This document shows, in pieces, positions 18,095-26,461 of a stretch of 51,222 nucleotides of DNA. The translations under genes were made by a program, and so were the position numbers. Position 1 is the stretch's first letter; each line of letters starts with the position of its first letter. The stretch lies in the NCBI GenBank assembly GCA_021827685.1, contig JAKAUM010000004.1, forward strand, positions 1 to 51,222, written 5' to 3'. Source of the DNA: a bacterium. Its GTDB lineage: Bacteria; Patescibacteriota; Minisyncoccia; UBA6257; 2-01-FULL-56-20. Under the pieces are notes generated by a model. The model worked only from the letters and a program-made list of their open reading frames with translations, was not told where the DNA came from and searched no databases.

Positions 18095-19381
18095 ATGTCC
18101 GAAAAGCCCGCTTCCGGAAACCTGAACGCGGCTCGCTATGGAAAACTGCCCGAGACGCCGGGCGTGTATCTTATGAAAGATACGCGCGGCCGCGTCCTTT
18201 ACGTCGGCAAAGCGGCGAATTTGCGCCGCCGCGTCGCGAGCTATTTCGAGCGGCCGCACGACGTCCGCATCGAAGCGCTTGTCCGGAGGATTGCGAAGAT
18301 AGGCGTGCAAAAAACCGATACGGCGCTCGAGGCGCTGATTCTCGAAGCCGGACTCATCAAGCGCCTCGCTCCTCCGTTCAACGTGCGCGAGAAGGACGAT
18401 AAGAGCTTCCTCTATATTGAAATTACGAAGGAAGCATTTCCGCGCGTATTCCTCGCGCGCGGCGGCGGGGGGCACGGGCGGGGGCGGGGAAGCGCCGCGG
18501 CGGGAGGCGGAGGGCGATCCGCGCGCTTCGGTCCGTTCGCTTCGGCGTCGAGCGCGCGGGAAGCGCTGCGCATCCTCAGGCGCATTTTCCCCTGGAGCAC
18601 GCACGATCCGGAAAAACTCGGCGCGTTCGATCGTCCGTGCTTCGACTATGAAATAGGGCTTTGCCCGGGAACGTGCATAGGCGCGATTCCGCGGACGGAA
18701 TATGCGAAGAATATCATGCGCCTCAAATTGTTCCTCAGCGGAAAAAAAGAGTGCGTCATCCGTGGAATCGAGAAGGAAATGAAAGCCGCCGCCGCGGCGC
18801 GGGATTTCGAAAAAGCCGAAAAATTGAGGCGGCAGGCGTTCGCCTTGCGCCATATCCACGATACGGCTCTTATTTCCGACGCCGAGATGCCCGTGGTTCC
18901 GTCGGCGGACGTCGCCTCGCCCTACCGCATCGAGGGCTATGACATATCCAATATCTCGGGCGACTCCGCAACCGGCTCCATGGTGGTATTCGAGAACGGC
19001 GTGCCGAACAAAGGCGAATACCGCCGGTTCCGCATCCGTACGCTGTTCCGGCCGAACGACGTCGGCATGCTTACGGAAGTCCTCGAGAGGCGCTTTAGCC
19101 GGCGCGGCGAGGATGCCGCGCGCGCATGGCGCCTCCCGAACTTGATCCTTATCGACGGAGGCATCGCGCAGGCCAACGCGGCGCGCAGGGTGATCCGCCG
19201 CGCGGGCCTCGATATTCCCATCATAGGCATCGTGAAAGGACCTGACCGCAAAAGGAACGACCTCATTGGCGCGATTCCGGGCGGCGTGCGGAAGGAGACG
19301 CTTGTCCGCGTGCGCGACGAGGCGCACCGGTTCGCCATCGGATACCATAGGAAGTTGCGGGAGGCGAGGGCCTTGCAATAA
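18095..19381 (+). CDS. uvrC: Excinuclease ABC subunit C, short form
   Basis: GIY-YIG N-terminus PGVYLMKDTRGRVLYVGKAANLRRRVASYF; RNase H-like C-terminal half IEGYDISNISGDSATGSMVVFENG; ends without an obvious HhH tail. Confidence 0.93.
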   Translation: MSEKPASGNLNAARYGKLPETPGVYLMKDTRGRVLYVGKAANLRRRVASYFERPHDVRIEALVRRIAKIGVQKTDTALEALILEAGLIKRLAPPFNVREKDDKSFLYIEITKEAFPRVFLARGGGGHGRGRGSAAAGGGGRSARFGPFASASSAREALRILRRIFPWSTHDPEKLGAFDRPCFDYEIGLCPGTCIGAIPRTEYAKNIMRLKLFLSGKKECVIRGIEKEMKAAAAARDFEKAEKLRRQAFALRHIHDTALISDAEMPVVPSADVASPYRIEGYDISNISGDSATGSMVVFENGVPNKGEYRRFRIRTLFRPNDVGMLTEVLERRFSRRGEDAARAWRLPNLILIDGGIAQANAARRVIRRAGLDIPIIGIVKGPDRKRNDLIGAIPGGVRKETLVRVRDEAHRFAIGYHRKLREARALQ

Positions 19382-19423
19382 GCGGAACGTGCGCGCCGCC
19401 GCGCGCGTGATAAAATATTCACG

Positions 19424-20056
19424 ATGGAATATGGATCTCGCTTTATGAAGTCGTTGCGCGCGGCGGGCGAGGCGCTCGCGCGCGGGGGAGTCGGCGTCCT
19501 GCCGACCGATACGATTTACGGCCTCGTAGGGTCCGCGCTGCGGCCGGGAACGGTGGCGCGGATTTACCGCTTGCGCCGGCGGAATCCGGCGAAACCGGTG
19601 ATCGTGCTCATCTCATCGCCGGAGGAGGTGCGGCGCTTCGGCGTAGAACCGAGTAAGAAGGAGCAGGCGGTCATGGCCGCGGCTTGGCCGGGAAAAACAA
19701 GCATCATCCTTCCTTGTCGGAGCCGCGCGCTCTACTATCTCCACCGCGGCACGGGGACGCTGGCGTTCCGGGTTCCCAGGCCGAAATGGCTGCGCGAGTT
19801 TCTCCGGAGCGCGGGCCCGCTTGCGGCGCCGAGCGCGAATCCGGAAGGGATGCCTCCGGCGCTCACCGTGCGCGAGGCAAAAAAATATTTCGGGCGCCGT
19901 GCCGGCTTCTACGTCGACCGCGGCCGCCTTGCGGGAAAACCGTCCACGCTTATTTCCATAAAAAACGGAAGGGCGTCGGTGGTTCGCGCCGGCGCGGGCA
20001 GGGGAATCGGCCGCGGCGCCGCGGCGCGCAAGGCAACGGGCCGCCGAACGGCATGA
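19424..20056 (+). CDS. tsaC: Threonylcarbamoyl-AMP synthase-like (Sua5/YciO/YrdC)
   Basis: GVGVLPTDTIYGLVGSA...IYRLRRRNPAKPVIVLI...PGKTSIIL...FRVPRPKWLREFLRSAGPLAAPSAN. Confidence 0.88.
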   Translation: MEYGSRFMKSLRAAGEALARGGVGVLPTDTIYGLVGSALRPGTVARIYRLRRRNPAKPVIVLISSPEEVRRFGVEPSKKEQAVMAAAWPGKTSIILPCRSRALYYLHRGTGTLAFRVPRPKWLREFLRSAGPLAAPSANPEGMPPALTVREAKKYFGRRAGFYVDRGRLAGKPSTLISIKNGRASVVRAGAGRGIGRGAAARKATGRRTA

Positions 20057-20069
20057 TATAATGGACGGC

Positions 20070-21749
20070 ATGATTGCAGACGAATTGAGGCCGATCCTCC
20101 GTGGCGACGTGGCGGACGACGAAGCAACGCTCGCGAAATACAGCCGCGACTACTCGATATTCAAAGTGCGGCCCCAGGCCGTCGTCTTTCCAAAAGACAC
20201 GGGCGACCTGAAGGCGCTCGTGAAATTCGCCGCGGAAAAGAAAGCGTCGGGCGAAGAAATTTCGCTCACCGGCCGCTCCGCGGGAACCGATATGACCGGC
20301 GGCCCCCTGAACGGCGGGATTATCGTTTCCTTTACTAAATATTTCAACCACATCAAAGACATCGCGGACGGGGATCCTGCGGATATGCACGTAGACGTCG
20401 AGCCCGGCGTCTATTTCCGCGATTTGGAGAAGGAGCTTGATGCGCGCGGGCTCCTCTATCCCGCATATCCGGCCTCGAAAGAGCTTTGCGCGATCGGCGG
20501 CATGGTAAACAACAATTCCGGGGGCGAACTTACGCTTGCATACGGAAAAACCGAGCGCTATGTCCGCGAGCTTAAAGTCGTCCTCGCCGACGGGGAAGAA
20601 CATGTCCTAAAACCGCTCTCCGAAGCCGGACTTAGGGAAAAACTTGCGGAAAAGAGCTTCGAAGGGGACGTTTACCGCCGCCTCTATGCCCTCCTTGACG
20701 CGCATTACGCCGAAATCGAAAAAGCGCGCCCCGACGTTTCTAAAAACTCCGCGGGCTACGGCCTTTGGAATGTCTGGGACAAGGACAAGAAAACTTTTGA
20801 CATTACGAAGCTCTTCGTCGGGTCGCAGGGGACGCTCGGCCTGCTCGCCGAAGCGCGCCTCGGCCTCGTGAAGCGGGAGAAATATTCGCGGCTCGCGGTC
20901 ATCTTCCTCCGGTCGCTCGACCCCGTGGGCGCGCTCGTGAACGAGCTCCTAAAATTCCACCCGGAAAGCTTGGAATCCTACGACGACAAGACGATGGAGG
21001 TCGCGGTAAAGCTTTGGCGCCCGGTCCTGCGCTCAATGAAGGGGAACGTGGTGAAGCTTGCATGGCAGTTCCTGCCGGAAGTATTCATGGTGCTCCGCCA
21101 CGGGATGCCCAAGATGATCATGCTTGCGGAGCTTGCGTCCGATGACGAGGAGGCGCTCGCGGCGAAAATCGAAGAGCTTCGCGCCGCCGTCGCGCGCTTC
21201 GGCGAGACGCATCCTGGCGTGAGCGTGCGCGCCCTGCGCAACGAAGGCGAAGCGGAAAAATACTGGACCATCCGCCGCGAGAGCTTCGCGCTTCTCCACG
21301 GCGCAATCAAGAACAAGGACACCGCGCCCTTCATCGACGACTTTATCGTAAAACCGGAATATCTTCCGGAAGTCCTGCCCAAGGTGAACGCAATCCTCGA
21401 CCAGTACAAAGAGGATCTCATTTATACGATTGCCGGCCACCCCGGGAACGGCAATTTCCACATTATTCCCCTCATGGACTTGCGCGATCCCCGCGTGCGC
21501 GCGCTGATTCCGAAAATCTCGGACGAGGTATACCGGCTCGTCTTCCAATATCATGGATCCATCACGGCGGAGCACAACGACGGGATCATCCGCACGCCGT
21601 ATCTTGACGGAATGTACGGTTCCGCGATTACGGCGCTTTTCGCCGAGGTCAAAAAGATTTTCGATCCGGAAGGCATTTTCAATCCCGGCAAAAAGACCGG
21701 CGGCACCTTGGAATACGCAATAAAGCACATCGCGCCGACAAGCCAATAA
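20070..21749 (+). CDS. FAD-binding oxidoreductase (GlcD/D-lactate dehydrogenase-like)
   Basis: FPKDTGDLKALVKFA...SLTGRSAGTDMTGGPLNGGIIV, NNNSGGELTLAYGKTERYV, C-terminal HPGNGNFH...FNPGKK. Start moved to ATG 20070 because ATG 20061 lies inside the -10 TATAAT. Confidence 0.88.
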   Translation: MIADELRPILRGDVADDEATLAKYSRDYSIFKVRPQAVVFPKDTGDLKALVKFAAEKKASGEEISLTGRSAGTDMTGGPLNGGIIVSFTKYFNHIKDIADGDPADMHVDVEPGVYFRDLEKELDARGLLYPAYPASKELCAIGGMVNNNSGGELTLAYGKTERYVRELKVVLADGEEHVLKPLSEAGLREKLAEKSFEGDVYRRLYALLDAHYAEIEKARPDVSKNSAGYGLWNVWDKDKKTFDITKLFVGSQGTLGLLAEARLGLVKREKYSRLAVIFLRSLDPVGALVNELLKFHPESLESYDDKTMEVAVKLWRPVLRSMKGNVVKLAWQFLPEVFMVLRHGMPKMIMLAELASDDEEALAAKIEELRAAVARFGETHPGVSVRALRNEGEAEKYWTIRRESFALLHGAIKNKDTAPFIDDFIVKPEYLPEVLPKVNAILDQYKEDLIYTIAGHPGNGNFHIIPLMDLRDPRVRALIPKISDEVYRLVFQYHGSITAEHNDGIIRTPYLDGMYGSAITALFAEVKKIFDPEGIFNPGKKTGGTLEYAIKHIAPTSQ

Positions 21750-21836
21750 AGCCGCGCTCGGCCCGGCGCCCCCGAAGAATTTCCCGAGGCGGAGCGGGTG
21801 GAAATAGAATGGGAGCGGATGGTATAATGGAGCGCA

Positions 21837-22544
21837 ATGACCAAACTTTCCCGCTCCAAGCTCGAATTATCCATCGACTGCCCGCAGTGCTTCTGGCTCG
21901 ACCTCAAACGGCGCGTCGGGCGCCCTCCGGGGTTTCCCTTTACCCTGAATAATGCGGTGGACCATCTCTTAAAAGAGGAATTCGACGGTTACCGCGAAAA
22001 AGGGAAGCCTCATCCCGTCATGGAAAAATTCCGCATCGAAGCGGTTCCCTTCCAGCACGAAAAATTAAACCAATGGCGCCATAATTTTACCGGCGTCCAG
22101 CACGAACACAAGCCGACGGACTTCCTGGTTTACGGCGCAGTGGATGATCTCTGGGCGGGTCCGGACGGGCGGATTTCCGTCGTGGATTATAAGGCGACCG
22201 GCGCGAAAGGATATAAAATCCACGATTCATACCGTCGGCAGATGGAAATTTACCAGTGGCTTCTCCGGCGGAACGGGCTCGAAGTGTCTCCCACGGGATA
22301 CTTCGTGTTTGCCCAGGCCGACAAAGCGAAGGGCTTCGGCGACGGCGCCGCGGCGCTCGCGTTCGAACTTTTCGTAGAGCCGCTCATAGGGGACGATTCC
22401 TGGGTGGAGCAGGCGCTCTTCTCCGCGCGGAAGATGCTCGACCGAGATACGGCGCCGGATGCGGCGCCGGACTGCGAATACTGCAGCTACCGCCGCGCGG
22501 CAGGAGAAGCGGATCTTGCCAAAAAGGCCTCCCGTATGGTATGA
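21837..22544 (+). CDS. PD-(D/E)XK nuclease superfamily protein, Cas4/RecB-like with Cys pairs
   Basis: GAVDDLW...ISVVDYKATG...YRRQMEIYQWLL (D...DxK...QxxxY); Cys pairs CPQC (N-term) and CEYC (C-term), compatible with an FeS cluster. Confidence 0.8.
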   Translation: MTKLSRSKLELSIDCPQCFWLDLKRRVGRPPGFPFTLNNAVDHLLKEEFDGYREKGKPHPVMEKFRIEAVPFQHEKLNQWRHNFTGVQHEHKPTDFLVYGAVDDLWAGPDGRISVVDYKATGAKGYKIHDSYRRQMEIYQWLLRRNGLEVSPTGYFVFAQADKAKGFGDGAAALAFELFVEPLIGDDSWVEQALFSARKMLDRDTAPDAAPDCEYCSYRRAAGEADLAKKASRMV

Positions 22545-22563
22545 TCCGAACCGGAGGTGGAAG

Positions 22564-22683
22564 ATGACAATTAAACAAGTGGCCGACGCCATGGCAGTAG
22601 TTGGCGTCGCAATGTTTTTCGTTTTGGTCGGATGGGTGGTGTTTAATCTCGTCGCTCTTTCCTGGCGACGGCCACCCACGTGA
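22564..22683 (+). CDS. Small single-TM protein (39 aa)
   Basis: MTIKQVADAMAVVGVAMFFVLVGWVVFNLVALSWRRPPT, preceded by a GGAGG RBS and followed by a terminator. Confidence 0.6.
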   Translation: MTIKQVADAMAVVGVAMFFVLVGWVVFNLVALSWRRPPT

Positions 22684-22687
22684 GCGA

Positions 22688-22717
22688 GGGCCGATATATC
22701 CTATCGGCCCCTTTTTT
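22688..22717 (+). terminator. Rho-independent terminator
   Basis: GGGCCGATA-TATCC-TATCGGCCC followed by CTTTTTT. Confidence 0.85.
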
Positions 22718-22807
22718 ATCGTAAGCGGCAGCGATGCGGCAAGTTGTCCCGCGCGCGGCGGCCGCCGTCGCGCAATATGAAATATAATATAATAACCAGA
22801 AAGAAAC

Positions 22808-23251
22808 ATGATACTCACCAGTCCTTCTTTTGAAGATCAGGGGGCGATCCCCAAGAAGTTCACCTGCGACGGCGGCGATATCAATCCCGAACTTCAGATC
22901 CAAAACGTGCCGCCGGACGCGCGTTCCCTTGCGCTCATCCTGCACGATCATGACGCGCCTCTTCCCGGCGGCTTTACGCACTGGATCGCCTGGAATATCT
23001 CGCCGCTCGCCGCTTTCATAAAAGAAGAGAGCGCGCCCCCCGGCGCCCTTGAGGGGACTAACAGCGCGGGGAAAGAGGGCTACATCGGGCCGTGTCCGCC
23101 ATCGGGCGCGCATCGGTACGAATTCCGCCTCTACGCGCTCGATGTCGAACTCCCGCTCGCCGCGGCGGCGGACAGGTCGGCATTCGAGGCCGCGATAGCG
23201 GGACACGTGCTCGAAGAGGCTTCGCTGACGGGTATTTACGCGCGGCAATAA
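22808..23251 (+). CDS. YbhB/YbcL family (PEBP, Raf kinase inhibitor-like) protein
   Basis: FTCDGGDINPELQIQNVPPDARSLALILHDHDAPLPGGFTHWIAWNI...GYIGPCPPSGAHRYEFRLYALD. Confidence 0.92.
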   Translation: MILTSPSFEDQGAIPKKFTCDGGDINPELQIQNVPPDARSLALILHDHDAPLPGGFTHWIAWNISPLAAFIKEESAPPGALEGTNSAGKEGYIGPCPPSGAHRYEFRLYALDVELPLAAAADRSAFEAAIAGHVLEEASLTGIYARQ

Positions 23252-23296
23252 AATCGCCGCGGCGGCATGCGTGCCGCCGTATGGTAGAATAAAAAA

Positions 23297-23665
23297 ATGA
23301 AGAACAGCGCCGCGGCGACCATACTCCGCTGGGGACTCGCGTTCGTCTTTTTCTATGCGGGGATTGCGGCGCTTCTCAACCCGCCGTCGTGGATCGGCTA
23401 TTTGCCCGGATTCCTCGCGCGCGCCGCTTTTTCCGCGCGGCTCCTTGCGGGCTTCGCGGTATATGAGATAGTCCTTGCCGCATGGCTCTTCACCGGGCGG
23501 AAGGCCGCATGGTCGTCCCTCTTCGCGGCCGTAACGCTCGCCGCCATCGTCGTTTTCAGCGCGGGCGGGGTTGATATTACGTTCCGCGACGTCGGCCTCG
23601 CGTTTGCGGCGCTTGCGCTGTTCGAACTATCGCGCGGCCGGCCCGGCGGCAAGACGGCTATCTGA
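23297..23665 (+). CDS. DoxX-like small membrane protein
   Basis: Four hydrophobic helices; LRWGLAFVFFYAGIAALLNPPSWIGYLPGFL. Confidence 0.65.
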   Translation: MKNSAAATILRWGLAFVFFYAGIAALLNPPSWIGYLPGFLARAAFSARLLAGFAVYEIVLAAWLFTGRKAAWSSLFAAVTLAAIVVFSAGGVDITFRDVGLAFAALALFELSRGRPGGKTAI

Positions 23666-24224
23666 TCGAGGCCTCGGGCTCCTGCGGCCGGCGCGGGTGC
23701 GGAGCAAGAAGGGCAAGCAGGATTGCGGCGAAAATCGTGAGCGACATCGTGGGTACGGTAACATAGCCGTAGTAGAGGAAATAGAGGTGCGTGCAGCTCG
23801 GGCCGCTTGCACTGCAGGGCACGATCGCCGGCCCCCCGAATTGTATGAAGGTATGGTAGAGCGAAACCGCCAAGCCGATTCCGGAGAGGATGGCGGCATA
23901 TATCCGAATATGCGCATCATTCCGCACGAGAGCCGCAAGCAACAGCATCACCTGCGGATATAGGAAAATGCGCTGCCACCAGCAGAGTTCGCAGGGCGCG
24001 AATCCGGCGATATTCGAATAAAACAAGCTTCCCAGGAGGCCCGCGAGCGCCGCAAGGAACGCGAAGAGAATCGCCCGGCGGCCCACGAACGCCGCAAGTC
24101 CGGATCCCCAGCGGGTCCGCGAAAGCGGAGTCATAAGAAGAAAGACGAAAGCCGCGAGCGCGATGTCGAGCGCAAGAGTCCCTGCCGCAAGGATGCCGCT
24201 TACGGTCGCTACGAACGGAGTCAT
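23658..24224 (-). CDS. Disulfide bond formation protein B (DsbB/BdbC-like)
   Basis: FAPCELCWWQRIFLYPQ (CxxC) plus a second periplasmic Cys pair CSASGPSC; multi-TM. Confidence 0.9.
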   Translation of the reverse strand: MTPFVATVSGILAAGTLALDIALAAFVFLLMTPLSRTRWGSGLAAFVGRRAILFAFLAALAGLLGSLFYSNIAGFAPCELCWWQRIFLYPQVMLLLAALVRNDAHIRIYAAILSGIGLAVSLYHTFIQFGGPAIVPCSASGPSCTHLYFLYYGYVTVPTMSLTIFAAILLALLAPHPRRPQEPEASIR

Positions 24225-24628
24225 GGGAATATTCTAAACCATTGCCCCCGCGAAGACGAGGATGGCAGGGCGCAGCCGGTCTTTTCGGAAATCGTCTGGA
24301 GGGCCTGGACGCCCGCGGCTCTTACGCCGCCGGGGAAAGCCCATGTCGGATATTCTTTTATGCCCGCCGCGATGCAGGCCGGAGTTTCTCCCGAGGCGTT
24401 CGGCAGGGAGCATTCCTCATAGGGGAGATATCTTGCCGCATCGCCGAATTCGTTCTTCTGCTCCGCGCAGTGCGGGCACCAAAAGGCGCCGTAAAACGTC
24501 GTGGAAGTATGCGCAACGCACTTCGCGAACGCGTCATACATTCCGTTCGGCGGAGGGAGTGTTTTTAGGTATATAAAGCCGAGGAGGATTGCCGCGACGG
24601 CGATAAGAACCCAAAAAGCGGTTCGCAT
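24221..24628 (-). CDS. Membrane-anchored thioredoxin-fold protein (CPHC)
   Basis: N-terminal TM, TFYGAFWCPHCAEQKNEFG, ...YPTW (cis-Pro region). Confidence 0.8.
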   Translation of the reverse strand: MRTAFWVLIAVAAILLGFIYLKTLPPPNGMYDAFAKCVAHTSTTFYGAFWCPHCAEQKNEFGDAARYLPYEECSLPNASGETPACIAAGIKEYPTWAFPGGVRAAGVQALQTISEKTGCALPSSSSRGQWFRIFP

Positions 24629-24656
24629 ATCAGAATAGTATACCAGAAAAGGGCGG

Positions 24657-25715
24657 CTATTTATTCAGGAAGTACGACCTGTATTCGTCGTCTCCGGTAT
24701 AGGCGAGAAAAGAATCCATGAAGAAGAGAACGGCGGCGATGCGGCCGCGGTCGTTCTTTAATTCGGCAAGGGCGCCGCGCCCGGCATGATCGCGCAAAAG
24801 CCCGTAGAGGCCTCCCTCGAGGAGCGCACTCGTGGGCCCCGCCTGGAGATCCGCCTCGTGGTGCAGTTCGGCATTCAGCCGGTATGCCTCGCGCTTAGGG
24901 ACGGACGCGATAAGCGGAAAATCCAGAAACCGCTCCGGATGGCGATAGAGCTGCGCGCCGAACCCTTCAATGGATTCGAGCTCGCGGAGATCCTCCGGCG
25001 TACGGCTGCCGGGCACTTTCTCCGCCTTCGACATCGAGGCCACCCCGAAAATTTTCACCCGCCCGCCGAACTGCGGCTTGAGATACTTTTGCGCCGCCAT
25101 GAGCGTCGAGCAGGTGCCCGTCACGGCGCCGAAAATGAATCCGGAGGAACCCGCCGCTTTTTCCATTTCGCGCGCGATGTGCCGCATGCTCCACCGGTGC
25201 CCCTCGATCGAATCCTCGCGGGTATATTGGTCTTCGAGGACGCAGCCGTTTTCCGTCGCGAAACGGCGCGCATAGTCGGTCGCCGGAACGCCTTCGGGCG
25301 CGTAGACGACTTTCGCGCCGGCGAATTCGATATGCCGCACCTTGCCTTCCGGCAAGGAACGGTTCACTACGGCGTACACTTCCCCGATGTTGAACATTCT
25401 GGAAAGGTTCGCCATGTCTTTTATAAAATTGCCGGACGAGGAGCCCGCGATGGCGGGGCGGCCGCGGAATTTTCCCGCCGCTTCGTCCGCGAGGAGCATG
25501 GCGAGCGCCGGAAACACTTTTCCGGAATACAGCGGGATTTGATACGCCGGAAACGCATATACCTCAAGGGCTTCCTCCAGCGCCGCGGCGCGGAACCAAT
25601 CGGCTTCGCGGATCGAGGAAGGCACGGGGACTTTGATCAAGGGAGGAAGCTCTTCGGAAACGAGCCGGAGAATCCGCGCCCGCCGTTCGGTCTGTTTGGT
25701 TTCGTCGGCCGCCAT
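24657..25715 (-). CDS. PLP-dependent cysteine synthase/Trp-synthase-beta-fold protein (divergent)
   Basis: Central AGSSSGNFIKDMANLSRMF and FGAVTGTCSTLMAAQKYLK motifs typical of fold type II PLP enzymes. Confidence 0.7.
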   Translation of the reverse strand: MAADETKQTERRARILRLVSEELPPLIKVPVPSSIREADWFRAAALEEALEVYAFPAYQIPLYSGKVFPALAMLLADEAAGKFRGRPAIAGSSSGNFIKDMANLSRMFNIGEVYAVVNRSLPEGKVRHIEFAGAKVVYAPEGVPATDYARRFATENGCVLEDQYTREDSIEGHRWSMRHIAREMEKAAGSSGFIFGAVTGTCSTLMAAQKYLKPQFGGRVKIFGVASMSKAEKVPGSRTPEDLRELESIEGFGAQLYRHPERFLDFPLIASVPKREAYRLNAELHHEADLQAGPTSALLEGGLYGLLRDHAGRGALAELKNDRGRIAAVLFFMDSFLAYTGDDEYRSYFLNK

Positions 25716-25753
25716 GATGGTCTTCCGCTAAAAATTAGCATATAATGACGGCT

Positions 25754-26461
25754 ATGACAAAGGAATCGATGCCGCAAAGCGCTCCGCGGATCACGGTGGG
25801 CGGCGCGGCCTACGAGCGGATTCCCCTCAAGGTTCCGGAATTGATCCCTTTCGGCGAAAATCTCGCGGATACCCTGAAAAAATACGTGATGCCGCACGTG
25901 AAGCCCGGCGACTGGGTGGCGCTTTCGGAAAAACTCGTTTCCATTTCGGAAAACCGCGTGCGGCATATTTCTACGGTCAAGGTATCCCTCCTCGCGCGCA
26001 TCATCACAAAAGGGGTAAAAAAACATAAGAACATGACGGCCTGGTCGCGTCCGGAAAAGGTGCAGGTTGCGATCGAAGAAGCGGGCGCGTGGCGCATCAT
26101 CCCGGCGGCGGTCATCGGCGGCATCGGAAAGCTTTTCGGCGCGCGCGGCGTTTTTTGGGTTATCGCGGGGAACCGCGTCTCGGAAATCGACGGGTTTATC
26201 CCCGAGGACATGTATCCCTATACCGAATGGGCGGTGCTCCCGCCGCCCGACCCGCAAGGCGTGTGCGACAGGATAGAACGCGAACTCGGCGTGCCGTGCG
26301 TGACGGGCGACATGAACTACATAGGCGTGAAGATCCTCGGCGTGAGTAAGGGCGTCGGCCTCGACAAAAAAACCGTGAAGCAGATATTGATCGACAATCC
26401 TCTCGGACAGGGGAACAAAATGACGCCATTCTGCATTGTAAGAAAAATTTCCTCCGAATAA
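25754..26461 (+). CDS. Coenzyme F420-0:L-glutamate ligase (CofE)-like protein
   Basis: VKPGDWVALSEKLVSISENRV...VIAGNRVSEIDGFIPEDMYPYTEW...; start moved to ATG 25754 because ATG 25745 lies in TATAAT. Confidence 0.75.
   Translation: MTKESMPQSAPRITVGGAAYERIPLKVPELIPFGENLADTLKKYVMPHVKPGDWVALSEKLVSISENRVRHISTVKVSLLARIITKGVKKHKNMTAWSRPEKVQVAIEEAGAWRIIPAAVIGGIGKLFGARGVFWVIAGNRVSEIDGFIPEDMYPYTEWAVLPPPDPQGVCDRIERELGVPCVTGDMNYIGVKILGVSKGVGLDKKTVKQILIDNPLGQGNKMTPFCIVRKISSE

Noticed and set aside
17189-19378. 729-aa minus-strand ORF antisense to uvrA/uvrC
   Set aside because: Fully antisense to well-recognised uvrA/uvrC; Arg/Ala/His-rich translation typical of GC-driven spurious ORFs.
21837-22544. Possible CRISPR-associated Cas4
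   Set aside because: No repeats, arrays or other cas genes in the window; kept only as a stand-alone Cas4-like nuclease.
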